56,404 nt of DNA from Ferruginibacter sp. Its GTDB lineage: Bacteria > Bacteroidota > Bacteroidia > Chitinophagales > Chitinophagaceae. The notes under the pieces were generated by a model that saw nothing but the letters and a program-made list of their open reading frames with translations, was not told the DNA's origin and searched no databases. Of this stretch, positions 32,775-42,141 are shown one piece after another. The first letter of the stretch is position 1; each line of letters begins with the position of its first letter. The position numbers and the translations under genes are program-made. The stretch lies in the NCBI GenBank assembly GCA_025963635.1, contig JAOQAK010000022.1, forward strand, positions 1 through 56,404, written 5' to 3'.

Positions 32775-33746
32775 ATGAAAAAAATCAACTGGGGCATTAT
32801 CGGTTGCGGCGATGTAACTGAATTAAAAAGCGGGCCGGCCTTCAATAAGGTGTCCAACTCGGCACTGGTTGCAGTGATGCGGCGGGATGCTGAAAAGTCA
32901 AAAGATTATGCCCGCCGCCACAATGTGCCCCGCTGGTACGATGATGCGAACTTGCTCATCAGCGATCCCGAAGTGAACGCCATTTATATTGCTACACCAC
33001 CAGACTCGCATGAAGCATATGCCCTGGCCGCCATCAATGCGGGTAAGCCTGTGTATGTAGAAAAGCCAATGGCGCTTAATTATGCAGCGGCACAAAACAT
33101 GACCAATACCGCCGCGGTAAAAAATGTGCAGTTGGTAGTGGCACATTACCGTCGCCAGTGGCCGCTTTTTAAGAAGGTAAAGGAACTATTAAACGATAAA
33201 GCCATTGGCAATGTAAGGCTTGCACGCCTTGAATTTTATAAACCCCCGTTTTCCATGGAAGAACTGCGGGATGCAAAAAATGCCTGGCGTGTAAACCCGG
33301 CTATCTCAGGCGGCGGACTCTTTAACGATCTTGCTCCTCACCAACTCGATTTGATGTATTATTTTTTTGGTGCGGCACAAAAAACAACAGGCCTTTCAAC
33401 CAACCAGGGTGGTAACTATGCCGCTGATGATATGGTTGCCGGAAATATCCTATTTGCAAACGGTATTGTCTTTAGCGGAGCCTGGTGCTTTAATTCCGCC
33501 ATACCCAGCGACTATTGCGAACTTATTGGCGATGCCGGCAAAATAAAGTTTAGCTTTTTTAGTGGTAATACCATTGAACTGGTTGTAAATGGCAAAACCA
33601 CCAGCTTTAGCTTTGATGCATTGCAACATGTACAACAGCCCATGATTGAAAAAACGGTACAGTACTTTTTAGGGACAGCACCAAACCCATGTACCGGAAC
33701 CGAAGCAGCGGAGATTATGCGATGGATAGGAGCGTTCGCGAATTAA
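32775..33746 (+). CDS. Gfo/Idh/MocA family oxidoreductase
   Basis: 323 residues from ATG 32775 (a GTG two codons upstream also possible). NAD-binding NWGIIGCGDVTELKSGPA, EKPMALN (~95, typical EKP motif with catalytic-site Lys), and catalytic His in GLFNDLAPHQLDLMYYFF (~180-197). Family members oxidise sugars, inositols or biliverdin-type rings with NAD(P). The neighbouring pectin and amino-sugar genes suggest a sugar substrate. Cytoplasmic; no signal. Confidence 0.9.
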   Translation: MKKINWGIIGCGDVTELKSGPAFNKVSNSALVAVMRRDAEKSKDYARRHNVPRWYDDANLLISDPEVNAIYIATPPDSHEAYALAAINAGKPVYVEKPMALNYAAAQNMTNTAAVKNVQLVVAHYRRQWPLFKKVKELLNDKAIGNVRLARLEFYKPPFSMEELRDAKNAWRVNPAISGGGLFNDLAPHQLDLMYYFFGAAQKTTGLSTNQGGNYAADDMVAGNILFANGIVFSGAWCFNSAIPSDYCELIGDAGKIKFSFFSGNTIELVVNGKTTSFSFDALQHVQQPMIEKTVQYFLGTAPNPCTGTEAAEIMRWIGAFAN

Positions 33747-34215
33747 ATTTAAGCCCATTCTCCGATATGAGTGGATTTTAAAGAGAAATACACCAGGGAA
33801 ATCATTATATATCGATGGCAGCCGTACTGTCATTAGACAACCACCTTTTCTTCCATAGCGGTGTCAAATAACTTTCCCTCACTTGATTTACCTGCAGCAA
33901 AGCCTTTTATTGCATAATAAAAAATGTACCCAATTGCGCTATTTGTTCAGCCGTTTGCGCCATAAAAGGCCGGGTTTATTAGTTGTTCGAGATGCAAGAA
34001 CAAACGATGATTAAGAAATTAAATTTTAAATCTGCTATTCCTCAAGGTTCGACACGCCATTATGAACTAAATTCGAAGACCGTTAGGTCAAGGTTGATGA
34101 GGAATAATTCGATATTTTATTAATGGTCATTCGTATTCGTAAATCGGTCCATCACTTTACTATCGAGATGATACTGGCATTCATTTTAACCTGTTAATAG
34201 TTACAAAATAACGGT
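33747..34215. other. Intergenic, with a possible decayed minus-strand gene end
   Basis: 469 bases. On the minus strand the frame ending TAA at 33833-33835 is open for 37 codons (TNSAIGYIFYYAIKGFAAGK, then SSEGKLFDTAMEEKVVV) and, beyond one TGA (33947-33949), continues as FLHLEQLINPAFYGANG. It reads like the end of a real protein with one nonsense codon, but I cannot name the family. Confidence 0.35.
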
Positions 34216-35286
34216 ATGGTTAAGCGTATTTTTAAGGCGTATGGATTGCAAAGCGATTCAGTTGATATAAGACCTTTTGGGAGTGGTCTCATCAATCGTA
34301 CCTGGAAAATTACCGCAGCTAATAAAGAATACATTCTGCAGCGGATAAACCAGTCGATTTTTAAAAACCCTAACGATATTGCTGAAAATATCAGGTTGAT
34401 CGCAAATATTCTTAAGCTGGAATATCCACAGTATAAATTTGTAGCACCTGTTACATCTTTAGATGGAAGTGAAATGGTATATGAGGAAGGACAGGGGTTC
34501 TTTAGATTATTTCCTTTTGTGCCAAACTCGTTTACGGTCGATGTAGTAGAAACTCCTGAACAGGCTTTTGAAGCTGCTACCCAATTTGGAAGATTTACCA
34601 GGCTGCTGCGCAATGCAGATATCAATAAACTGAATGTTACTATCCCTTCATTCCATGACCTGTCTTTGAGACATACCCAATTTTTAACAGCACTTGAAAA
34701 TGGGAACAGGGAAAGGATCAAACAATCAGCCCAACTCATTCAAACACTGCTTGGATACAATGATATAGTAACAGAGTACGAACGCATAAAATTAAGTACT
34801 CAGTTTAAACTAAGGGTAACGCATCATGATACCAAAATCAGCAATGTATTGTTTGGTGAGGATGGAAAAGGATTATGTGTGATCGATCTGGACACCATCA
34901 TGCCGGGTTACTTCATAAGTGATGTGGGGGATATGATGAGAACTTACCTGTCGCCGGTAAGCGAGGAAGAAAGGGATGTTGAAAAAATAGTGATCAGGGA
35001 AAATATTTATCATGCGATCGTGCAGGGCTACTACAATGAAATGAAAGACGAGTTAACCGAAACTGAAAAGAAGTATTTTTTCTATGCTGCGAAGTTTATG
35101 ATATATATGCAGGCCATCAGGTTCTTAACAGATCATCTGAATGATGATATTTACTACGGGGCAAAGTACGAGGGACATAACCTCGTGCGGGCTACTAACC
35201 AGGCGGTATTGTTGCAGCGTTTGGTTCAAAAGGAATCTGTGTTAGTTGATCATAAAATGCTGGCAAAAGAAGGTTTGGGGCTATAG
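34216..35286 (+). CDS. Aminoglycoside-phosphotransferase-fold sugar kinase (NahK-like)
   Basis: 356 residues. GSGLINRTWKITAANKEYIL (ATP-binding start), TWKI/QRIN, catalytic loop HHDTKISNVLF (~201-211) and DFG-like VIDLDTIMPGYFISDVGDMM (~222-241). Bacteroides and Bifidobacterium members phosphorylate N-acetylhexosamines at C1 in mucin and milk-oligosaccharide use; others act on different small molecules. Its neighbours (GH123-like hydrolase, ROK kinase, hexosamine-phosphate deaminase-like) fit an amino-sugar substrate. Convergent with DUF5107 gene, 46-base gap. Confidence 0.8.
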   Translation: MVKRIFKAYGLQSDSVDIRPFGSGLINRTWKITAANKEYILQRINQSIFKNPNDIAENIRLIANILKLEYPQYKFVAPVTSLDGSEMVYEEGQGFFRLFPFVPNSFTVDVVETPEQAFEAATQFGRFTRLLRNADINKLNVTIPSFHDLSLRHTQFLTALENGNRERIKQSAQLIQTLLGYNDIVTEYERIKLSTQFKLRVTHHDTKISNVLFGEDGKGLCVIDLDTIMPGYFISDVGDMMRTYLSPVSEEERDVEKIVIRENIYHAIVQGYYNEMKDELTETEKKYFFYAAKFMIYMQAIRFLTDHLNDDIYYGAKYEGHNLVRATNQAVLLQRLVQKESVLVDHKMLAKEGLGL

Positions 35287-35331
35287 CATGCAGCCTGGTG
35301 ATCCGTTGTGTTGGTTCTTAACTGATTTAAC

Positions 35332-37131
35332 TTATTCATACTCCCGATAAGCGCCAAAGTTGGCAAGCCTGTCTTCGCCCAATTGCACCGGAATGGGGTT
35401 ACACGAAATTTTTAGCTTTTCACAAATTTGCATCCATAATGCAGTCCGTGTATAGGTTTGATGAACCTTCTGGAATGGTGTGGACAAAAGAAGGTCTTTT
35501 GCCATTTTATACTCACCTTTATCTATCAATAATTGAACTTTTCTTTCTATCACCCATTCGTCTTTTAAAACATCCACTTTTGATAACCATTGCTCACGCC
35601 CGGCAATGGTTTGCATGCCCAGGTTCCGTAAAACTTTATCGCGTTCTACCACCACCTGTGGATGTATTTGCAGCCAGGGTTCTTTGATACTTTCAAAGGC
35701 GGTCCTGGCACCCACCATATCTCCCTTCGATTTCAGCAGGCGTGCAAGTAAAGCCCTGGCACAACCTGTTTCCGTAGCAGAAAGTATTTTTATGGCGGCT
35801 TCATTTTGTGCCCTCCCTGCCAACCAGGTTCCATAATAAAATTGCCACAGGTCTTTTTTGTTGCCGGCGCTGTTTTTTATGGCCCATTCGAACGCAGCAT
35901 CCATATGCTCCATACCCGAAGGAGGCCAAAGGTTTTGTTGCACCAATGGAGGTTCCGGTAGTTTGCCTTTTGTATGGTAAGCATTCAATAACGCGGTCCA
36001 GGCAGCTACTTCATTTTGTCTTGCCCATTGAAAAAGTGGAATTTCTTTTACCGGTCTTAAATTAATACGAGGGGTTTTAAGAGAATATATATCCAATGCT
36101 TTATCGGTGGGGATCCAGTATTCCACATGCCACCTTGTTTCTTTGGGCTGCATTTCCAGCTTGATCGACTGGTCACCAATCGGGCCTCCCTGTATCTCGA
36201 AATAAGGCTGGCGTTTTGCGGTGCTTAAAAGTGACCAGGCGCTATCATCCCCCACCCCGTAACTCCACAGCTTAATGCCCGACGCAATCTTCTCATCCGC
36301 GATATGATACAAGCCTGTACCCAGCGAAGGTGTATATGCGCCAAAAGCGTTCGCATCTTTTGTTTTCCAAAAATAGCCTGTCATTTCTTTAATATCAGAT
36401 TCATGCTTTGGTCCTTGCTGTTCCCAGTTGATGGTATCGATTTTAGAAGCGTGGGACAAAACCTGGCCCTTCGGGAAATCATATTTTGTTCCGGGGGAAG
36501 AAGGAAGCGCTGCATTTGACCACGACATCCACGGGTAGGCGGATGTTCCCGGGTTATTAAAAAGAACCCGTTGGGTAAGAAAATTATCATGGATGCCCAG
36601 TGAATATTCCACTGACCACTGCATCCCAAAACGAAGTTCCCGCTCGCCACAGGTAATATATGACCGATCCTTCGTACTATCAATTTTATACAAAACGGTT
36701 TCGTTCTGGGTGGGCGAATGGGAAATGGGGAAACTCACTTCAATTCCACCTGCTACAAAATAAAAACGGGGAAGGATCCTTGTATATCGTATTACATCCG
36801 GTACATATAAAACTTCTTTACCGGAGGGCTTGTGTATCATCGAATAAACCTTACCACCCAGGTCGGGACAGATGGTTACCTTGATAAAGTCATTTTCCAA
36901 TACAATAAAACGGTATTTCTGTGGAACCGGCCTGTTGGAGGTTTCAACGTAACTAAGGTACGGGTATACACCATTTGCATCCAATGCTGTAGGAATCGGA
37001 CCGGCAGGAGTTAACAGGTGCGTTAAAATATATTCCTCGTATTCGGTGATTACCACTTTGCCTGGCTCCCTGCCAAAAAGGGCCATTGAATTTACCGTAA
37101 ACAACAATAATATTATCTTGACCCTCAACAT
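35332..37131 (-). CDS. DUF5107 domain protein
   Basis: 599 residues with signal peptide (MLRVKIILLLFTVNSMALFG). DUF5107 galactose-mutarotase-like beta-sandwich at ~60-340 (IVLENDFIKVTICPDLGGKV, FYFVAGGIEVSFPISHSPTQ, FEIQGGPIGDQ), then a helical TPR-like region (~400-590). Full-length relatives reach ~1,000 residues with more TPRs, so this is a short form. Such proteins occur in carbohydrate loci and presumably bind or process sugars; no activity is proven to my knowledge. Downstream of the GH123-like gene, 71 bases apart, likely one operon. Confidence 0.85.
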   Translation of the reverse strand: MLRVKIILLLFTVNSMALFGREPGKVVITEYEEYILTHLLTPAGPIPTALDANGVYPYLSYVETSNRPVPQKYRFIVLENDFIKVTICPDLGGKVYSMIHKPSGKEVLYVPDVIRYTRILPRFYFVAGGIEVSFPISHSPTQNETVLYKIDSTKDRSYITCGERELRFGMQWSVEYSLGIHDNFLTQRVLFNNPGTSAYPWMSWSNAALPSSPGTKYDFPKGQVLSHASKIDTINWEQQGPKHESDIKEMTGYFWKTKDANAFGAYTPSLGTGLYHIADEKIASGIKLWSYGVGDDSAWSLLSTAKRQPYFEIQGGPIGDQSIKLEMQPKETRWHVEYWIPTDKALDIYSLKTPRINLRPVKEIPLFQWARQNEVAAWTALLNAYHTKGKLPEPPLVQQNLWPPSGMEHMDAAFEWAIKNSAGNKKDLWQFYYGTWLAGRAQNEAAIKILSATETGCARALLARLLKSKGDMVGARTAFESIKEPWLQIHPQVVVERDKVLRNLGMQTIAGREQWLSKVDVLKDEWVIERKVQLLIDKGEYKMAKDLLLSTPFQKVHQTYTRTALWMQICEKLKISCNPIPVQLGEDRLANFGAYREYE

Positions 37132-37202
37132 AATTTACCTGTTTATTTCAACCAAATACCTATAACCAAAACGCGTCGTGATTATTGATGTGCAATCCTT
37201 AG

Positions 37203-39047
37203 CTATTTTTTACCTGCAGGAACATTGCCTGGCAGTCGATTGCTAATTTCTTCCAAAATCGCCTTGCCTTTATCAACATCTCCTTTGATTTTACTGCTGA
37301 TAAAATCTTTTTCTGTAAGAAAAACCTGTAATTGTTCATCCAGTTGCTGTGCCAGTTTTTGAATATTTTTATCAGTTGATTTAACTGCTTTTTCTCTTAC
37401 TATTCTCAACTTTTCAAAATCAACTATTCCTTCCCTTAATTTCTCATAACGAATACAGCTGTTGCCACCCGGGTATACCAGGAAACAATCTCCGGCCGGC
37501 CAGGATACATGCCTTGCATCCCTCATCGGATCTGCCGGCCAGGCATCATAGGCCCAACGCAAAAAACCATCATATTGATGCGCAGTGGTATACCAACCAA
37601 GCCATCTCCCTTCAATGGGCGGAGAGAAAACAAAATTATTAGGTACCGGTGGATTACAACAATTATAATAAGTGGTAGTGAAACCCTTTGCGGCCCTCCG
37701 CTTTACCACATCCACACCAGATTCTTTTCCATATAAAAAGCAGTAGTCATCCAACAGGTTTTCCAGTTCTTTATGCCAGTCGCCTGCATAAGTGATTTTC
37801 CATTTTGGTGAATGCGCTTTCACAGCCTTTACTGCAGCCATTGTTTGCTCCAATGGATTTTCATTGATGCCGATATATGTTTTGTCGAACCATCCTTTTT
37901 GTTCCAGGTGTTTTTTCAGATCTGTAAGCAAAATATTCCAGAATGCTTTAAATTCTTTTGAGTCGGGAGCCCATGAATCATATTTGTACAAGCCGGTGGC
38001 CTCATCCATATAACGGAACCTGAATGCCCATGGAACGGGGGTATAGATGGTTATTGCTTTATCAATACCTGCACCCATGGCAAGCTCCACGTATTTATCA
38101 AAAATACTGTAGTCGAATTTCCATGATCCATCCTTTCTTTTCAGCCAGTCAATCATTCCGCCTTCTATCATATAAGAGTTGTCTGACCAGGGCGAATGAA
38201 CCGCATAAGTAGTAATGTATTTTCCTCCTGCATCGGCATATAGTTTCAGGTGTTTCTTTAATAAGGTCATGTGCTCTTCCGACCAGGGTTCTAAATGATT
38301 TTCCCAGGCAACTACCCAGGGATTCTGCCATAAGTCAAGGCGATGCTTCCATTCGTGCGGTTTGGGAAGTAACTGGTTTTGGACATTTATGTTTAAGTGG
38401 AGCGTAGTACTATAATTTGCAGCTTTCACCTCGATGGTTCCATGATATTCGCCTGCATTTGTTCCGGCAGGAATGTCTAATGAAAGCCAGACCGGCCTAA
38501 CTGATTTACCCGGCACATCAAAGCGGTCAAAAGTTTCAAACCTATCAGGCATCAGGTAAAGATTTTTGTACGGACTTTCACCACAAGTAACATCCTTAGC
38601 GCCATAAGGATAATTACTTACCACGTAGCGGACTATGTTAACCTTTAGATTGCCTTTGTTTAAGACGTTCCCTTTGTCATTTTTGAAATCGTTTAATATA
38701 AACCGCACCTGTTGCAACGTATCGGGCGACCATACAAGCACCACTGCATTCAGCCGCTCGCCCTTCCAGCCGGTTTCCTTCCATGATACTGTTTCATTTT
38801 GAAGTTCCGGCACTTCAGTTCTGAAATACAATTCATCCGTGGAGGCAAATGATACGTGCATTCCCCTGGATTGTTTTTCCCAGGCAGCCGTATTCAGTGT
38901 AGTGTCAATGGTATATTCCCCTATATAATGCGGAGAAGGCGCAGGCACTTTTGAGTAATCGATCTGTCCTTTAAAAACCTGTGCCACAACGTCTCCTGAA
39001 AATAAAAGACACATGCAAAAAATCCATCCACTATTTTTTATATTCAT
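37203..39047 (-). CDS. DUF4091 glycoside hydrolase (GH123-like)
   Basis: 614 residues, signal peptide ending VVAQ (~23). N-terminal beta-sandwich (~40-230), then DUF4091/GH123 TIM-barrel (~240-560): HRLDLWQNPWVVAWENHLEP, YADAGGKYITTYAVHSPW, FDKTYIGINENPLEQT containing the acid residues, FLRWAYDAWPADPM and PGGNSCIRYEKLREGI close to the end, typical of the family. GH123 enzymes remove beta-linked GalNAc by substrate-assisted catalysis; DUF4091 as a whole is wider, so this is a family-level call. First gene of the minus-strand pair. Confidence 0.85.
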   Translation of the reverse strand: MNIKNSGWIFCMCLLFSGDVVAQVFKGQIDYSKVPAPSPHYIGEYTIDTTLNTAAWEKQSRGMHVSFASTDELYFRTEVPELQNETVSWKETGWKGERLNAVVLVWSPDTLQQVRFILNDFKNDKGNVLNKGNLKVNIVRYVVSNYPYGAKDVTCGESPYKNLYLMPDRFETFDRFDVPGKSVRPVWLSLDIPAGTNAGEYHGTIEVKAANYSTTLHLNINVQNQLLPKPHEWKHRLDLWQNPWVVAWENHLEPWSEEHMTLLKKHLKLYADAGGKYITTYAVHSPWSDNSYMIEGGMIDWLKRKDGSWKFDYSIFDKYVELAMGAGIDKAITIYTPVPWAFRFRYMDEATGLYKYDSWAPDSKEFKAFWNILLTDLKKHLEQKGWFDKTYIGINENPLEQTMAAVKAVKAHSPKWKITYAGDWHKELENLLDDYCFLYGKESGVDVVKRRAAKGFTTTYYNCCNPPVPNNFVFSPPIEGRWLGWYTTAHQYDGFLRWAYDAWPADPMRDARHVSWPAGDCFLVYPGGNSCIRYEKLREGIVDFEKLRIVREKAVKSTDKNIQKLAQQLDEQLQVFLTEKDFISSKIKGDVDKGKAILEEISNRLPGNVPAGKK

Positions 39048-39371
39048 TTTTTTGGATTTTTTGTTAAGGTAGCATTTTTATTTACTCTTTTCCCTTGGCT
39101 TTTTTTAAAATAGTTTGAGCTGTAGGCAGGTAGAAAATCGAATGAAAAATCTTTTTCAATAGCTTAAATCGTGGTTGAACTATCGCAACGGTTCACTTTT
39201 ACCTACTTTTGTTTGTGTTGATTTTCTATACACTGACATCAGCGTAGATTAGCAAAAATTTGGCCATCCCCTGCAAACCTGGCGATTGGATTTGGGAAAG
39301 CCGCTAGCTCCTAAACAAAACGATTATACTTTTTTAAAATAAAAAACAGCGCTAACAATAGAAGATAAATT
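39048..39371. other. Divergent promoter region between GH123-like and ROK genes
   Basis: 324 bases, AT-rich. I see no clear palindrome or TAnnTTTG box with confidence; both flanking genes must start transcription here. Confidence 0.4.
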
Positions 39372-40223
39372 ATGGATGATAAAAAAATTATCGGTGTTGA
39401 TTTCGGTGCAACCAATATCCGGGCTGGCCTTGTCTGTGGATCTGTGCTTTCAGAAATATTATCTAAACGCATCAACAGCGCCGGTTCCGTAGATGCCGTA
39501 TTAGCAGATTTATTTTTAATTGCAGACCGGTTAATGAATAAGGAAGTAAGTGCAATTGGCATTGGGGTGCCAAGTGTAGTGGATATAGAAGAGGGCATTG
39601 TGTATGACGTTCAAAACATTCCTTCCTGGAAAGAAGTGCATTTAAAAAAAATATTGGAGGCACGGTATAGTGTGCCCGTACTGGTTAACAATGATGCCAA
39701 TTGTTTTGCACTCGGTGAACATTATTTCGGCAAAGGGATTGGTAAAAACAATATGATTGGCCTTACCATCGGCACGGGTTTGGGTGCAGGGATTATTATC
39801 AACAATCATTTATTTGCGGGTGCTAATTGCGGCGCCGGTGAATTTGGTATGGTGGATTATCTTGATCACTATTACGAATACTATGCCTCCGGGCAGTTCT
39901 TTAAAAATGTACACAATGCTGATGGGGCCGAAGTTTTCAAAAAAGCTATGGCGGGGGATATAGAGGCGCAACAATGGTATGCTGAAATGGGTACGCATCT
40001 TGGCAATGCCATCAGGATGATAATGTACACTTATGATATATCGTTCATTATTTTCGGGGGATCCGTTCGTTTTGCATATCCGTACTTTAAAGAAACAATG
40101 TGGCAGCGCATTAAAACCTTCGCTTATGCAAAATCGGTAAGCAGGCTTACCATTGAATTATCCGAACTGGAAAACCCCGCCATTTTTGGAGCTGCGGGAT
40201 TATACTATGACTATTTTCAATAG
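39372..40223 (+). CDS. ROK family sugar kinase
   Basis: 283 residues. ATP-binding GVDFGATNIRAGLV (phosphate-1), GIGVPSVVDIEEGIVYDVQN, catalytic Asp in NNDANCFALGEHYFG (~113), phosphate-2 GLTIGTGLGAGIIINN. Odd: the family's zinc site (GCxCGxxGCxE) is replaced by GANCGAGEFGMVDYLDHYYE, lacking most cysteines, as in a subgroup of Bacteroidota ROK proteins. Phosphorylates glucose, mannose or N-acetylhexosamines. No HTH, so an enzyme and not a repressor. Confidence 0.9.
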   Translation: MDDKKIIGVDFGATNIRAGLVCGSVLSEILSKRINSAGSVDAVLADLFLIADRLMNKEVSAIGIGVPSVVDIEEGIVYDVQNIPSWKEVHLKKILEARYSVPVLVNNDANCFALGEHYFGKGIGKNNMIGLTIGTGLGAGIIINNHLFAGANCGAGEFGMVDYLDHYYEYYASGQFFKNVHNADGAEVFKKAMAGDIEAQQWYAEMGTHLGNAIRMIMYTYDISFIIFGGSVRFAYPYFKETMWQRIKTFAYAKSVSRLTIELSELENPAIFGAAGLYYDYFQ

Positions 40224-40270
40224 AGTGGCAATGGGTGAATTGTAAAACCAATGTCGTTGAGATAAGGGAA

Positions 40271-40350
40271 ATCAATTTTCAGGATTTCACAGGAGTCTCT
40301 GCCAGCCGACTATCTGAATATAAGGAATATAGCGGCAGGACTCGCTGTAC
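40271..40350 (+). repeat. Degenerate copy of the repeat, left module
   Basis: TTTTCAGGATTTCACAGG then AGTCTCTGCC, followed at 40334-40346 by GGCAGGACTCGCT. Shares the outer ends with the left modules at 40447 and 40736 but its centre differs, so it is an older or recombined copy. Confidence 0.65.
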
Positions 40351-40380
40351 GTAGATTCGGTCGGATTACTGTGTGCGCCA

Positions 40381-40415
40381 AACCTCACAGGTTTTATAAA
40401 CCTGTGAGGTTTTTT
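40381..40415. terminator. Strong intrinsic terminator
   Basis: AACCTCACAGGTTT (40381-40394) and AAACCTGTGAGGTT (40398-40411) form a perfect 14-bp stem with a 3-base loop and T tract. It lies 158 bases after the ROK stop, beyond the first repeat module, and could work on both strands. Confidence 0.85.
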
Positions 40416-40446
40416 AGGGCATTTCCGCTCTGTTGCGGCGGAGTCC

Positions 40447-40725
40447 TCAGGATTTCACAGGCGAGTCTCTGCCCATGAACTCTTAATGCCATTGAAATGT
40501 TCCTGGCAGGACTCGCCGTGATTCGGAGCGAAAAATATATTTCAGAACGATTTCACCAAGTGAGTCTGTGAAAATTATTTAATTGAATTGAAGGATCGGC
40601 CGAAACAGCATCTCGCTGCAATGCGAAACATTTTAGATAGGGATCTTCGCTTCGTAGCACGGCGAGTCTTGCACAAATTTTTCTTCAAATCGATGACCCT
40701 ACGGCAGAGACTCGCCTGGGAAGCG
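40447..40725 (+). repeat. Palindrome-bounded repeat, copy 1
   Basis: ~280 bases. Left end TTCACAGGCGAGTCTCTGCC (40454-40473); right end GGCAGAGACTCGCC (40703-40716) is its inverse. Two inner inverted cores: GGCAGGACTCGCCG (40505-40518) and CGGCGAGTCTTGC (40660-40672). Nothing inside encodes a transposase. MITE- or BIME-like; see findings. Confidence 0.8.
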
Positions 40726-40735
40726 GAATCAATTT

Positions 40736-41015
40736 TCAGGATTTCACAGGCGAGTCTCTGCCCATGAACTCGTAAAGCCATTGAAATGTTCCTGGCAGGA
40801 CTCGCCGTAATTCGGGAGCGAAAAATATATTTCAGAACGATTTCACCAAGTGAGTCTGTGAAAATTATTTAATTGAAATTGAAGGATCGGCGAAACAGCA
40901 TCTCGCTGCAATGCGAAACATATTAGATAGGGATCTTCGCTTCGTAGCACGGCGAGTCCTGCACGAATTTTTTTTAAAATCGATGACCCTACGGCAGAGA
41001 CTCGCCTGGGAAGCC
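40736..41015 (+). repeat. Palindrome-bounded repeat, copy 2
   Basis: Nearly identical to copy 1, shifted by 289-290 bases, with small indels (for example ATCGGCGAAAC for ATCGGCCGAAAC). Same ends and inner cores. Confidence 0.85.
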
Positions 41016-41017
41016 GG

Positions 41018-41154
41018 AAGGATCGGCCGAAACAGCATCTCGCTGCAATGCGAAACATTTTAGATAAGCATCTTCGCTTCGTAGCACGGCGAGTCCTGCA
41101 CGAATCTTTTTTTAAATCGATGACCCTACGGCAGAGACTCGCCTGTGAAGTTGG
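41018..41154 (+). repeat. Palindrome-bounded repeat, partial copy 3 (right half)
   Basis: Starts at AAGGATCGGCCGAAACAGC, equal to the middle of copies 1 and 2, and ends GGCAGAGACTCGCCTGTGAA (41130-41149), the exact 20-base inverse of the left end of copy 1. It gives the full right terminus that copies 1 and 2 show with one mismatch. Confidence 0.82.
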
Positions 41155-41233
41155 ATGGTGAATTGTGAATTGAGATTGAGAATGGGCCTAATTTTTTTAC
41201 CATGTCCTGTTAGAAAACAATCGTCTTTTATAA

Positions 41234-41971
41234 TTAACTTTCATCATTTTGCAGCAATTCCGCGGCTGCGGCATCCAGGTAAACGCTTAAACCCGGGTGC
41301 CCTCGTAACAGGCTTGCAGGAACTTCTTCCGATATTTCTCCTTCCAAAACTTTTTTAACTATTGCGGCTTTATGCGGGCCACTTACTAATAACATCACGT
41401 ATTTGGCTTCCATTAATGTTGCCAGGCCTAATGTTATCCCTTCGTTCAATTGTTGCTGTTCTTTAAAATATTTCTGACCGGTTTGCTGTGTTAAGGTGTC
41501 GAGCGTTGTTACATGTGTGCGGGATGAGAGAGATGTTCCAGGCTCGTTCATGCCTATATGTCCATTCAATCCCAGTCCCAAAATTGCTACATCAATACCA
41601 CCCTGTTGTTTGACGAAAGTCTCCGCCTCTGCACATTCTTTTTGCAAGTCTTCGGTGCTTCCATCCAAAAAAAATATTTGAGTATCTTTCACATGACAAG
41701 GCCCGAATAATTGATTGTTCAAATGAAACCTGCAGCTTCCTTCATTGGTTCCGTTCATTCCCACCCATTCATCCAGTCCCACAAAAGACCAGCGGGAGAT
41801 ATCCAGTTCTTTTTTGTTGATCTTGCCTGCGATGTTTTTATACAAGCCTGCAGGCGAGTCTCCGGAGGCTACACATACAAGGGGGTCCTCCCGCGCTTGC
41901 ATCAGCTCAATCAAGTCTATAGCAGCCTGGCTGGAGAGGTCTTCAAAAGTTTCTTTAATAAAAAGTCTCAT
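41234..41971 (-). CDS. Hexosamine-6-phosphate deaminase/isomerase family (NagB/AgaI-like)
   Basis: 245 residues from ATG 41971. SDSPAGLY-type phosphate loop (CVASGDSPAGLYKN, ~35-48), catalytic base Asp in FVGLDEWVGMN (~67), and LGLGLNGHIGMNEPGTSLSS (~128-147) with catalytic His and Glu. The NGHIG(x)NEPG form is closer to galactosamine-6-phosphate deaminases (AgaI) than to NagB (DGHIAFNEP). Together with a GalNAc-specific family (GH123) nearby this suggests galactosamine catabolism, but glucosamine-6-phosphate or 6-phosphogluconolactone remain possible. Confidence 0.82.
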   Translation of the reverse strand: MRLFIKETFEDLSSQAAIDLIELMQAREDPLVCVASGDSPAGLYKNIAGKINKKELDISRWSFVGLDEWVGMNGTNEGSCRFHLNNQLFGPCHVKDTQIFFLDGSTEDLQKECAEAETFVKQQGGIDVAILGLGLNGHIGMNEPGTSLSSRTHVTTLDTLTQQTGQKYFKEQQQLNEGITLGLATLMEAKYVMLLVSGPHKAAIVKKVLEGEISEEVPASLLRGHPGLSVYLDAAAAELLQNDES

Positions 41972-42141
41972 TAGTTGCTTTTTAAAAATAATTTGTAAAA
42001 TTATATGCAATCATCCGGTGACGGTAAATAAATATCGCGTGAATGTTGCAAATGGGTTTACGCTCATCTGTGGTTCTGAAAACTAAAAGTCTGTTCATCA
42101 TTGTAAACTTGCCGCATGGTTATATACCGGGCTTCAAAATT

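Noticed and set aside
40575..41058. Two similar minus-strand open frames (~70 codons each) with shared MFRIAARCCFGRSF
   Set aside because: They lie wholly in the tandem repeat copies; their similarity is due to the DNA repeat. No ribosome site or known family.
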